Assembly: GCA_965369385.1 (NCBI GenBank)
Contig: CBDUQP010000178.1
Span: 1-5,500, forward strand
Direction of reading: 5' to 3'
Origin: CBDUQP01 sp965369385
GTDB taxonomy: Bacteria > Planctomycetota > Phycisphaerae > SM23-33
DNA: 5,500 nt
The translations under genes and the position numbers were made by a program. The notes beneath the pieces were generated by a model. It searched no databases and had not been told where the DNA came from. It was given only the letters and a program-made list of their open reading frames with translations. Of the stretch, positions 1 to 5,399 are shown in pieces (the first letter of the stretch is position 1; every line of letters begins with the position of its first letter).

Positions 1-40
1 CTGTCTTCTGCGGTTTTCCCGTTTTTTTCGGTTCGCTCAT
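1..40 (-). CDS. Start of a gene cut by the window edge, possibly the ATPase of the ABC transporter
   Basis: An ATG on the minus strand at 40-38 opens a frame that stays open to the left edge (13 codons). It reads MSEPKKTGKPQKT, a lysine-rich, low-complexity leader. An AGCAGG stretch about 6 nt upstream could serve as a weak ribosome binding site. The gene lies downstream of an FtsX/MacB-type permease on the same strand. In that family the permease is normally paired with a LolD/MacB-like ATPase, and none is visible elsewhere in the window, so an ATPase is the natural guess. No Walker A or other ATPase motif is in view, because the gene continues outside the window. The identity is therefore contextual only; that it is a real gene start is moderately likely. 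Confidence 0.45.
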   Translation of the reverse strand, partial: MSEPKKTGKPQKT

Positions 41-46
41 GATAAC

Positions 47-209
47 CTGCTACTGCTCTGTCACAGGAACATTGTCCAATGGTAACCTGGTCCCAATGTA
101 TATCGGGATCAGGAAAGCACTTACGAAAACTCATACCCGGCAATATCCGTCTTCGTCCCGATTTATCGGGGCTTCGCCGGGACAAACAACACTGCTACTC
201 TGTCACAGG
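47..209. repeat. Pair of diverged direct repeats (47-67 and 192-209)
   Basis: CTGCTACT followed by CTGTCACAGG occurs at 192-209, and the same two blocks separated by an extra GCT occur at 47-67, 145 bp apart in the same orientation. Weak similarity continues for about 20 bases beyond CACAGG (roughly half identical, with one indel). This looks like two decayed copies of one short element, or paired binding sites. The family is unknown. Confidence 0.45.
155..183. repeat. GC-rich hairpin with two alternative pairings
   Basis: GTCCCG (155-160) can pair with CGGGAC (178-183). Alternatively CCCGAT (157-162) pairs with ATCGGG (165-170) around a very short loop. The two foldings are mutually exclusive. 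Neither is followed by a T tract on either strand, so a simple intrinsic terminator is unlikely. A dispersed palindromic repeat (REP-like) or an RNA hairpin downstream of the permease gene is more plausible. Confidence 0.4.
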
Positions 210-265
210 GAAAACTGGCGACGGTTTACGAATATTCCGGTTCGCACATTTCGCCCTGTCAAAAA

Positions 266-1867
266 CTACTCGATTCTCATTGCTTCCATGGGGGCGAGCC
301 TTGCTGCCATCCATGCGGGATAGACTGCCGCCAGTGCGGAGATCATTATGCCTGCAATCATTGACAGTGCTGCACAGGTGCATCCGCTGAGAAGCGGGAA
401 GGTCTCCATTGCTATCCATCCGTAGTCGAATCCGCCCCGCAATGCGCCTAGTGCTACTCCAAGTATTCCGCCTACAAGACCGCCGGCGATACCTTGCAGG
501 CATGATTCCATTACAAAGTTAATCATGATGAAGGCATCAGTTGCCCCCAGGCATTTCATTGTGGCGATTTCGCGGAAACGCTCTGTTACGCTCATGAGCA
601 TCGCGTTGGTGATACCGACGATGCATACCATGAAGCTGACGACGATCAGCCAGAGCGTGCGGGGGGGGAAACCCATTATGTTTTCATCGCTGCTGGTCCG
701 TGAGACAGCCGCTTCAACTTCAGCAAGGCTCTCTTTGTCCAACCATGCATTGGCCACTTCTTCAACACGCTTGGTATCAAGCGTAAACTCGGTGACCGTG
801 TTGCGGGTGGCTCGTATCGTGCGGTACTCCTGCCGGAGCTTGTCGTCCATTTTTGCCGCATTCTTTGCCTCGTCGGCGAAGGCTTTGTCGGCTTGGACGA
901 GGTTCTGCTTCTGCTCGTCCATCTGTTTGACCAGCCACTCGGCACCATTGCTGGAGCTTGTCGTCTTGAACAGGATTTCCTCGTTTACGTCGCCGACGGC
1001 GGTTCCTGTTCTTCTTCCGAGACGCGACTTGATAACGGGCAGCCGCATAGTGTGTTGAATGGCGGCTGCGTCCAGTTCGAGCTTTGCGGGTGCGGCGATG
1101 GCTTTGAGGTCGTCAAGGTTCAGCACAAAACCCGTTGCCGTAAGATTGCGGACGAGAGTTTCGTCTCCCGAGACCAAAGCCTCTGCTCCGGTCTTGCCTG
1201 CAAGCAGTTTGTCCAGTCTTGCCCTGGCGGTTGAGTGTCCTGCTACTATTTTGTTTCGCAGGCCTGTCGTTTCCTGCCATTCTGTGCAGAATGCCCCGAA
1301 GTCTTTCACGCTACCGGGGAATTTCCTGGCGGCCATGGGTTTTATTTCGGTTTCAAGGCGCTCTGTGAATGCTGCCAGGGCGGCCGGGGTCTGGATCCTG
1401 CTGAATACCTCGTCGCCCTTTGCCAGGTCGATCAGGTTCAGTCGCTGCGAACGGTCCATTCTATCGAAGAATGTTGTGTAGGCTACCTGGCTTTGTGCAA
1501 TTCGGGCGAGGCGTTTGAGCGTGGCGTCATTCAACTGGCCCCACGTGGCGAATTCCTTCCAGCGGTCACTCTCGGGCTCCATGCCAGCGAGGTCGGCGGT
1601 GAGTTCGTCGTCCGTGATTGGCGAAGTGATGCGCCCGACCCAGAAAAGCAGTAGCTTTCTGGATGCGGTTCTTACTTCAACCGCTTTTGCGACCTCCTTG
1701 GTCACGAGCGACTGGGTGAGCATTGTGGTGAGAAATGCCACCGCAAGAGCGATGATTGTCACCGTTACAGCCGCCCTGAAGAGTCGGAACCTGATACCAC
1801 TGAGTACCAGTTCCGCACATCGCGAAAGCGGGAGGCTAACCTGATCCTTGATTTCGACGGTCTTCAT
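266..1867 (-). CDS. ABC transporter permease, FtsX/MacB type, with a large extracytoplasmic domain
   Basis: Inner-membrane permease of the type VII ABC (MacB/LolCE/FtsX) class, 533 residues. The first membrane helix is at about residues 32-52, after a basic amphipathic stretch (SGIRFRLFRAA). About 350 residues follow that should lie outside the cytoplasm; they are helical and charged, with a coiled-coil-like part near 310-385. The C-terminal FtsX domain starts near 403: helix ~404-425, the family-typical loop MSVTERFREIATMKCLGAT (about 424-442), helices ~450-475 and ~490-515, and the closing YPAWMAARLAPMEAMR. Known members transport lipoproteins, peptides or macrolides, or transmit mechanical force; the substrate here cannot be told. 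The ATG is at 1867, 6 bp after the PqqD-gene stop, with no clear Shine-Dalgarno, which suggests translational coupling. The ATPase is not fused. A run of 8 G (661-668) lies within the frame, which is intact. Confidence 0.88.
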   Translation of the reverse strand: MKTVEIKDQVSLPLSRCAELVLSGIRFRLFRAAVTVTIIALAVAFLTTMLTQSLVTKEVAKAVEVRTASRKLLLFWVGRITSPITDDELTADLAGMEPESDRWKEFATWGQLNDATLKRLARIAQSQVAYTTFFDRMDRSQRLNLIDLAKGDEVFSRIQTPAALAAFTERLETEIKPMAARKFPGSVKDFGAFCTEWQETTGLRNKIVAGHSTARARLDKLLAGKTGAEALVSGDETLVRNLTATGFVLNLDDLKAIAAPAKLELDAAAIQHTMRLPVIKSRLGRRTGTAVGDVNEEILFKTTSSSNGAEWLVKQMDEQKQNLVQADKAFADEAKNAAKMDDKLRQEYRTIRATRNTVTEFTLDTKRVEEVANAWLDKESLAEVEAAVSRTSSDENIMGFPPRTLWLIVVSFMVCIVGITNAMLMSVTERFREIATMKCLGATDAFIMINFVMESCLQGIAGGLVGGILGVALGALRGGFDYGWIAMETFPLLSGCTCAALSMIAGIMISALAAVYPAWMAARLAPMEAMRIE

Positions 1868-1873
1868 ATTTTG

Positions 1874-2281
1874 CTACTTGCTGGTGTTCTTGGTTTTCTT
1901 GCCGACAATGGCAATAATGCTGCGTTCCGCAAGTTGCGGGAGGAACTGACCAACCGCTAACTGTGCTTCACGGAACGATAGTTGTTTATTTTTTGCGAAC
2001 AGTTCGATGATGTTTTCGACGGTTCTCTTCCCGTCACAGAGATCGAGTACGCTCGTCCCGATGGAATCCAGTTCAACGCGTCGAAATTCTGAGTACGGGA
2101 GAATCCAACTGAAGGGGGGGACGAGGCACTTGGGCTTTTTCATGGGAATGGAGGCTAACGTCGTTCCATCGCCGCGCTTGTCTAAGCGCATTGCCCGGTT
2201 CTTGTGCGGGGTAGCCTTATAAAACTCTTCAGCACCTACGCGCTTCTGAGTGGTCTTCATTTTGTTGGCGGTCTTGCTCAT
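1874..2281 (-). CDS. PqqD-domain (RRE-like) protein
   Basis: 135 residues. The C-terminal part, about 67-126, matches the PqqD family: RRVELDSIGTSVLDLCDGKR, then TVENIIELFA, then a helical stretch ending FLPQLAERSIIAIV. The pattern 'V-E-L-D-x-I-G...L-C-D-G-x-R-T-V' is characteristic. Classical PqqD is a small winged-helix chaperone that presents the precursor peptide to the radical SAM enzyme PqqE; related domains are the peptide-recognition elements of many RiPP systems. This protein has an extra ~65-residue N-terminus containing MKKPKCLVPPFSW and a Lys-rich tail. No PqqA, PqqE or other pqq gene is visible, so the pqqD symbol is not justified. In this setting it probably assists the adjacent ABC permease. 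A TGA stop lies directly before the ATG in frame, fixing the longest start; no good Shine-Dalgarno is seen, and Met8 is an alternative. Confidence 0.82.
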   Translation of the reverse strand: MSKTANKMKTTQKRVGAEEFYKATPHKNRAMRLDKRGDGTTLASIPMKKPKCLVPPFSWILPYSEFRRVELDSIGTSVLDLCDGKRTVENIIELFAKNKQLSFREAQLAVGQFLPQLAERSIIAIVGKKTKNTSK

Positions 2282-2348
2282 TCAGTCGGTGTGTTACGTC
2301 AGTTCCTTGTCCCGGTTCGACGGTGTCTACCATATCAGCAATGGTTCG

Positions 2349-3236
2349 TCAGATGCTTTGCGGGATCGGCTTGCAGCATCTGACTTCTAATCCGTCGGGC
2401 CATGGAAGCTCAATGTCTGTAGTTACGTCGCAAACGGTTACACGGTACAGCCGGTTTTCGGCGGGGCAAATCCATGCGGTACTGCTGCTGACTTCCGCTT
2501 TCCCACACAGGGATGCGATGAAGCCCGCCTTCTTGTGGCTTACAAGAAACTCGCCGGAGTGCCTGTTTACCGAGTGAAAGTCCTGACGTATAGGCTTGAA
2601 GCCCAGTGGCAGTTCCCGCACGAGCCAGTCTCTTACCGACCCTTTAAGCCAAGTGTCAGGCATCGCGAATCGCTCGACAACAACCGATCTCTTCGCGTCA
2701 GGGTCCTTCTTAAACGTCCATTTCACGCGTCCGACCTTGGTCGAACTGCTTTGAAGCTCATAATCACGGTCAATGTCGAGGTCCATTCCGGAAGCTCGCC
2801 ATTGGCGTGTTTCGTCTTCTTGCGGCTGGGGCTGAAGATCTATTGAGGCGATTATCTCACGCTCAAGCTCACAGTCCCGTTCGCCGGGCCAGGCGAATGT
2901 CACTTCTACCAGAAGTCGCCGATCCTTATAGAAGCGTCCGGCGTGGGTAATGGTGTGCTCTGGGGCACCCCTTACGACACCTTTCCATGGTTCCGGTGCG
3001 TCCTGGAGGTTTGCTACCTCAATATCTTCGCCCTTCTTCGTGAGCCGGTGCGGTTTAAGCACCATTTCAGTGTCCGGGAGGTACTTCATGCTCTTCCAGG
3101 TAACGGTTATTCTCTGGTAGAACCTGTCGGAGAAGACCAGCTTGCCTGGTTTGCCCAGTCCGCTGGCACGGGAAAGCTCCCAATCAGCCGGATGTTCAAC
3201 CTGCACTCCACGCCAGCATGTCTGCTCCAGTTGCAT
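2349..3236 (-). CDS. Uncharacterised beta-rich protein, apparently two repeats of one domain
   Basis: 295 residues, not recognised as a named family. No signal peptide or membrane helix, so it is probably cytoplasmic. It appears to consist of two related halves. Half 1 begins WRGVQVEHPADWELS (about 8-22) and contains the strand RLLVEVTFAWPG (about 107-118) followed by an acidic helix. Half 2 begins GMDLDIDRDYELQS (about 150-163) and contains RLYRVTVCDV (about 262-271) followed by DIELPWPDGLEV. An opening such as 'V-x-x-P-A-D-W-E' with a closing beta strand is reminiscent of Mog1/PsbP/DUF1795 folds; that is an inference from pattern only. The ATG at 3236 is preferred over GTG at 3239 because GGGA then sits 7 nt upstream; a TGA lies just before in frame. 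It is first in a same-strand run with the PqqD gene (67 bp gap) and the ABC permease, so it likely serves that system. Confidence 0.8.
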   Translation of the reverse strand: MQLEQTCWRGVQVEHPADWELSRASGLGKPGKLVFSDRFYQRITVTWKSMKYLPDTEMVLKPHRLTKKGEDIEVANLQDAPEPWKGVVRGAPEHTITHAGRFYKDRRLLVEVTFAWPGERDCELEREIIASIDLQPQPQEDETRQWRASGMDLDIDRDYELQSSSTKVGRVKWTFKKDPDAKRSVVVERFAMPDTWLKGSVRDWLVRELPLGFKPIRQDFHSVNRHSGEFLVSHKKAGFIASLCGKAEVSSSTAWICPAENRLYRVTVCDVTTDIELPWPDGLEVRCCKPIPQSI

Positions 3237-3239
3237 CAC

Positions 3240-3790
3240 ATTTTCCCATCAATCACCACGCAGTGTGTGGCTTGGCAGACCGTTGAAAGGGTCATTCTGG
3301 CTCGTGGCAGGTCTTTTCTGCGGGGCTTTTGTTGGAAAAGCTCGACGGAACTACATATTCGCCGGTGCTTTGCCGTCTTGATCCCGCTGAAAAAAACTCG
3401 TCATCGGCGACGAAGCCCATCTTCAACGTACCGCTGAACGACATCGTTTGCGCCTGCGGCAGTGAAGAAACAGCAGGGGCATAGTTTATAATGACCTGAG
3501 GGCCGATCTGCAAGCGCCAATCCGCCCACGAACGTAGCTTGTGACAAAAACACCAACCGGATATCGCATTAAAGGGAGGGGCCTGCTTAGGCATGCGTGT
3601 GTAAGTGTTGGAACAGAAGATCGTTACGGTCGATAGCGGTCATGTCGGATATTGCGCGGGCAGGCGAACCTTTTGGAAGCACTTAACAGTTTCCGCCAAG
3701 GGCGCCGCGCCGGTTGCATGAATCACTTTGGGTGCTTGGTCTGCTATCGCCAAATTGTCCCGCCATTGGCCCCGCCCGGGGACCCCACAG
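3240..3790. other. ~550 bp without a supportable gene
   Basis: This lies between the left operon and the IS481 remnant. A minus-strand frame of 100 codons (3594-3292) exists, with a possible shorter start at 3444. Its first half is rich in Trp and Cys and looks non-coding, it lacks a ribosome binding site, and I recognise nothing in it. Part of its end (FVADDEFFSAGSRRQSTGEYVV) looks more protein-like, so a decayed gene remnant is possible. A CCCCG-CC-CGGGG palindrome lies at 3770-3781. The region may also carry the promoter and leader of the left operon. Confidence 0.4.
3485..3513 (-). promoter_or_regulatory. Weak candidate promoter for the left operon
   Basis: On the minus strand, TTGCAG (3513-3508) and TATAAA (3490-3485) are separated by 17 bp. 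The -10 box matches the sigma70 consensus at 5 of 6 positions, the -35 box at only 3 of 6. It would drive the 2349-3236 gene through a leader of about 240 nt. This is a pattern match only; other promoters closer to the start cannot be excluded. Confidence 0.25.
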
Positions 3791-3803
3791 ATGAAAGGTC
3801 CAA

Positions 3804-3847
3804 TCCGGTTACATAGGTAACACATCAGTCCGGGCACATGGGTGACA
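3804..3847 (+). repeat. Two 19-bp direct repeats in the IS left end, 25 bp apart
   Basis: TCCGGTTACATAGGTAACA (3804-3822) and TCCGGGCACATGGGTGACA (3829-3847) agree at 15 of 19 positions, starting exactly 25 bp apart (about two and a half helical turns). They sit between the element edge and the transposase start. Tandem copies inside one terminus are best read as binding sites for the transposase. Confidence 0.6.
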
Positions 3848-3983
3848 GTATTGCGACAGGTATGGATGAAAGGAGCATTATTCATGCCATGGATCGAGAG
3901 TTGTGCCATGGAACAACGAATTCGCTTGGCGGCCGAATATAATTCGCAAGAGTTGACTGTGTTTGAACTCTGCCGCAAGTACA
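3804..3983 (+). mobile_element. Remnant of an IS481-family insertion sequence (left end plus transposase start)
   Basis: The segment contains the two 25-bp-spaced repeats typical of a transposase-binding end, a ribosome binding site and the first 33 codons of an IS481-type transposase. It then stops matching: the catalytic DDE domain and the right end are missing. The exact left tip is not defined; I could not find the expected terminal TGT just upstream of 3804, so the tip may be lost or lie between about 3788 and 3804. The element is dead. Confidence 0.65.
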
Positions 3984-4036
3984 TCTGGACCGCGACAAGC
4001 TCGGCCCGAATGCTAATGGCAATAGCTATCTCATAA
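3884..4036 (+). pseudogene. Truncated IS481-family transposase (N-terminus only)
   Basis: The ATG at 3884 has a good ribosome binding site (AAGGAG at 3870-3875, 8 nt spacer). The first 33 residues, starting MPWIESCAMEQRIRLAAEY and ending ELCRKY, match the conserved IS481 opening 'MPWkE..vM..R...', which leads into the N-terminal helix-turn-helix. In intact members the text continues 'YGIS-R-x-T-G-Y-K-W'. Here it changes after Tyr33 (3980-3982) into unrelated sequence and the frame ends at 4036, giving 50 residues instead of roughly 300 or more. The catalytic DDE residues are absent, so it cannot transpose. Recognition is from memory of the family pattern, supported by the upstream repeats. 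Confidence 0.65.
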
Positions 4037-4072
4037 ACTTCGACTAGAGAAGGCTTTATTGCTGGTCGCGGT
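3989..4072. repeat. Imperfect inverted repeat bounding 84 bp beside the IS break
   Basis: ACCGCGACAAGC (3989-4000) and GCTGGTCGCGGT (4061-4072) are inverted copies matching at 11 of 12 positions, with 60 bp between. The left arm begins just 5-6 bp after the transposase similarity ends. It could be a long-loop hairpin downstream of the 4092-5159 gene (20 nt after its stop), the ends of a small inserted element, or chance. No T tract follows, so it is not a standard terminator. Confidence 0.35.
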
Positions 4073-4091
4073 ATGTTTTGATTCTATCAGC

Positions 4092-5159
4092 TTATCCCAA
4101 AGTGTTTGAAGAATCGTCGTTTTCTGTGGCGCGGGTCTTCAGGGCATCGAGTTTTTGGCGCACTTCGTGGGCCATTCTGCTGTTGGGGAATTCACGGACT
4201 ATCTCTTCAGCGGTTTCGACAGCCTGTGTCCATTGCTGGTCATTCACTTTGATGGCAAACTGGACGCCCATCTGGTGCAATCGCTCGCGGAATACGCCTC
4301 GTGCGGATTCTTCCAGGGCGGCGGCTTCTTGCGGCGAGAGATAGGCGTCAAGCTCTTTGAGCAGGGCAACGCCTTGGTCCACGTCGTTTTTGCGAACGGC
4401 TTCGCCATAAAGTTGGAGCAGTTTGCGTTTGTGCTGTGAGCGGGCGGTAGAGATGCGATCGGGCAGTGCGGCGATCTTATCGTTGTCGGGGAACACGGTC
4501 ATCATGCGTTGGGCTTCTCGAAGCGCGCGGGCCCAGTCACAGATGTCGATGATGGACTGTATTCTCTGGATGGCGCCGTCGATTTTCTCGTCAAGCGTGC
4601 TCCGTCGGGTCTGCTCGATCTCGGCCTTGAGGCGATCCGATTCTTCGATGTATCCGAACTCATCGCGGATCTGATTGGCCATGAGCTCTGCGGATTTGTA
4701 ATCCTGTCGCATTATGTGATCGTGTATTCTTTCGCGGAAGGCTTCTATTTCCCTCTCGGAATAGATAAGACTCTTGGCTTTGTTGGATAATGACGACAGG
4801 TCCAGGATACTTTTCTGGGTCGCGAGACTGTCGCCAAGCAGCAGTTCGACGTGGTCGAGGCGGTTGTTGATCTCTGCAAGACTATTGCTTTTCGCCAGCA
4901 TCACCCTGATAAGACCGTTTGTGACGAACAGCACCGCGATGAGCAGTGCCTCGGCGAGTATGATGAGCAATACATCGATGTGAGTTATCGATGCCGGTAT
5001 GATATGTGACAGGGACGTTACCTGCTCAGAGTCCACGGACTTGACAAGCAATACGAAGATCGTGGTGACTACCAATAATCCCATGAATGCAATGGAACCG
5101 ACGAGGGTGAATCTGGCGAGTTTGGCGACCCAGTTGAAACGCTCCGTCAGATGAGGCAT
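4092..5159 (-). CDS. Membrane-anchored protein with coiled coil and TPR-like helical repeats
   Basis: 355 residues, no named family recognised. Two hydrophobic helices at about 15-39 and 61-87 form a hairpin with a short polar loop; with Lys/Arg at 13 and 16 and an Arg/Lys-containing exit, the long C-terminal part should be cytoplasmic. Residues about 91-120 look like a coiled coil. Helical repeats follow with a shared pattern '(D/Q)-(Y/W)-x-x-A/S...A...F-P/G': QDYKSAELMANQIRDEFG (152-169), CDWARALREAQRMMTVFP (207-224) and QQWTQAVETAEEIVREFP (308-325), with a weaker unit near 258-282. These resemble TPR or TolA-binding-like repeats and suggest a scaffold that binds other proteins at the membrane. 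A strong ribosome binding site 7 nt upstream supports the ATG at 5159. It has its own promoter and appears monocistronic; the IS remnant lies immediately downstream. Function unknown. Confidence 0.85.
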   Translation of the reverse strand: MPHLTERFNWVAKLARFTLVGSIAFMGLLVVTTIFVLLVKSVDSEQVTSLSHIIPASITHIDVLLIILAEALLIAVLFVTNGLIRVMLAKSNSLAEINNRLDHVELLLGDSLATQKSILDLSSLSNKAKSLIYSEREIEAFRERIHDHIMRQDYKSAELMANQIRDEFGYIEESDRLKAEIEQTRRSTLDEKIDGAIQRIQSIIDICDWARALREAQRMMTVFPDNDKIAALPDRISTARSQHKRKLLQLYGEAVRKNDVDQGVALLKELDAYLSPQEAAALEESARGVFRERLHQMGVQFAIKVNDQQWTQAVETAEEIVREFPNSRMAHEVRQKLDALKTRATENDDSSNTLG

Positions 5160-5166
5160 GGGTAAG

Positions 5167-5172
5167 CTCCTT
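5167..5172 (-). promoter_or_regulatory. Strong ribosome binding site of the 4092-5159 gene
   Basis: AAGGAG on the minus strand, 7 nt before the ATG. It is a near-perfect Shine-Dalgarno and the only strong one among the intact genes of this window. It fixes the start codon. Confidence 0.8.
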
Positions 5173-5241
5173 CTGTTCTAGCAGATGTGGTCTATTGCAT
5201 AGGATTTGCAATTTGCAGATAATCCAATCTCTGCTACTGTA

Positions 5242-5270
5242 AATGTACGCGCTGGTTACCGGAAAGTCAA
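5242..5270 (-). promoter_or_regulatory. Sigma70-like promoter for the 4092-5159 gene
   Basis: On the minus strand TTGACT (5270-5265, 5 of 6 consensus) and TACATT (5247-5242, 4 of 6) are separated by exactly 17 bp. Transcription would begin near 5235, giving a leader of about 75 nt to the ATG at 5159. Orientation, spacing and the good ribosome binding site make it the best promoter candidate in the window. Confidence 0.55.
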
Positions 5271-5291
5271 TCCTCAAGCGGAGTTGAGGAT
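5270..5291. promoter_or_regulatory. Dyad beside the -35 box, possible operator
   Basis: ATCCTCAA (5270-5277) and TTGAGGAT (5284-5291) are perfect 8-bp inverted arms around a 6-bp centre. The dyad ends on the first base of the -35 box. That position fits a dimeric regulator, activator or repressor. A terminator of the gene to the right is the alternative, but no T tract follows on the minus strand. Confidence 0.45.
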
Positions 5292-5399
5292 AATCTACTT
5301 CCCGCTGACTCGTACAGATATCTTTCAGGTGCTTGCCAGCATGGCGACGAAGATACGCCAACGGCTGTGCAATTGTGGATATATCTTTGTATTTATATA

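Larger units (their letters stand above)
41..265. other. 225-bp intergenic spacer with repeats and a hairpin
   Basis: This spacer lies between the permease stop and the next start codon on the same strand. I see no convincing gene: short open frames here run into the permease region and have no start signal. It contains two diverged direct copies of a ~20-bp motif, a GC-rich hairpin, and a minus-strand TTGACA (262-257) just after the permease stop with no good -10 box at the usual distance. Its length is unusual for the inside of an ABC transporter operon, so the downstream gene may have its own promoter or the spacer may hold decayed repeat elements. Confidence 0.5.
5173..5399. other. Leader and upstream region of the 4092-5159 gene
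   Basis: No gene is supported here. A plus-strand frame (5206-5403) has no ribosome binding site and crosses the promoter. The region contains the promoter, the dyad beside its -35 box, and a tandem ATTTGCA pair (5204-5217) with a near copy ATTGCA (5194-5199), all inside the predicted ~75-nt 5' leader. The part from about 5360 to 5410 is AT-rich. Confidence 0.5.

Noticed and set aside
525..1058. 177-codon plus-strand open frame, and several others over 893-1844
   Set aside because: They lie opposite the permease gene, are rich in Ser/Arg/Leu without domain patterns, and have no ribosome binding sites. The minus-strand frame has a clear FtsX domain.
2231..2333. Minus-strand 34-codon frame starting MVDTVEPGQGTDVTHRLNE overlapping the PqqD gene start
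   Set aside because: Protein-like at first, and could hint at a frameshifted N-terminal extension, but the PqqD protein is complete without it and the frame ends soon inside that gene.
2943..3437. 164-codon plus-strand open frame, and the nearby 3142-3381 frame with a hydrophobic stretch
   Set aside because: Mostly antisense to the 295-residue gene. The apparent hydrophobic stretch is a shadow of minus-strand and non-coding sequence, with no start signal.
3292..3594. 100-codon minus-strand open frame just upstream of the left operon
   Set aside because: Trp/Cys-rich first half, no ribosome binding site at either possible start, no family recognised. Kept only as a note on the non-coding stretch.
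3770..3781. CCCCG-CC-CGGGG palindrome as a terminator
   Set aside because: Stem of five pairs with a two-base centre and no T tract on either strand.
3640..3984. 114-codon minus-strand open frame
   Set aside because: It runs antisense through the IS481 end repeats and transposase start, has many Cys/His and no recognisable pattern or ribosome binding site.
47..5239. CTGCTACT in three intergenic places (47, 192, 5231) as a possible shared operator
   Set aside because: The same 8-mer also occurs inside the permease gene at 1240-1247 and the third site shares nothing beyond CTGCTACTG, so only the 47/192 pair is kept.
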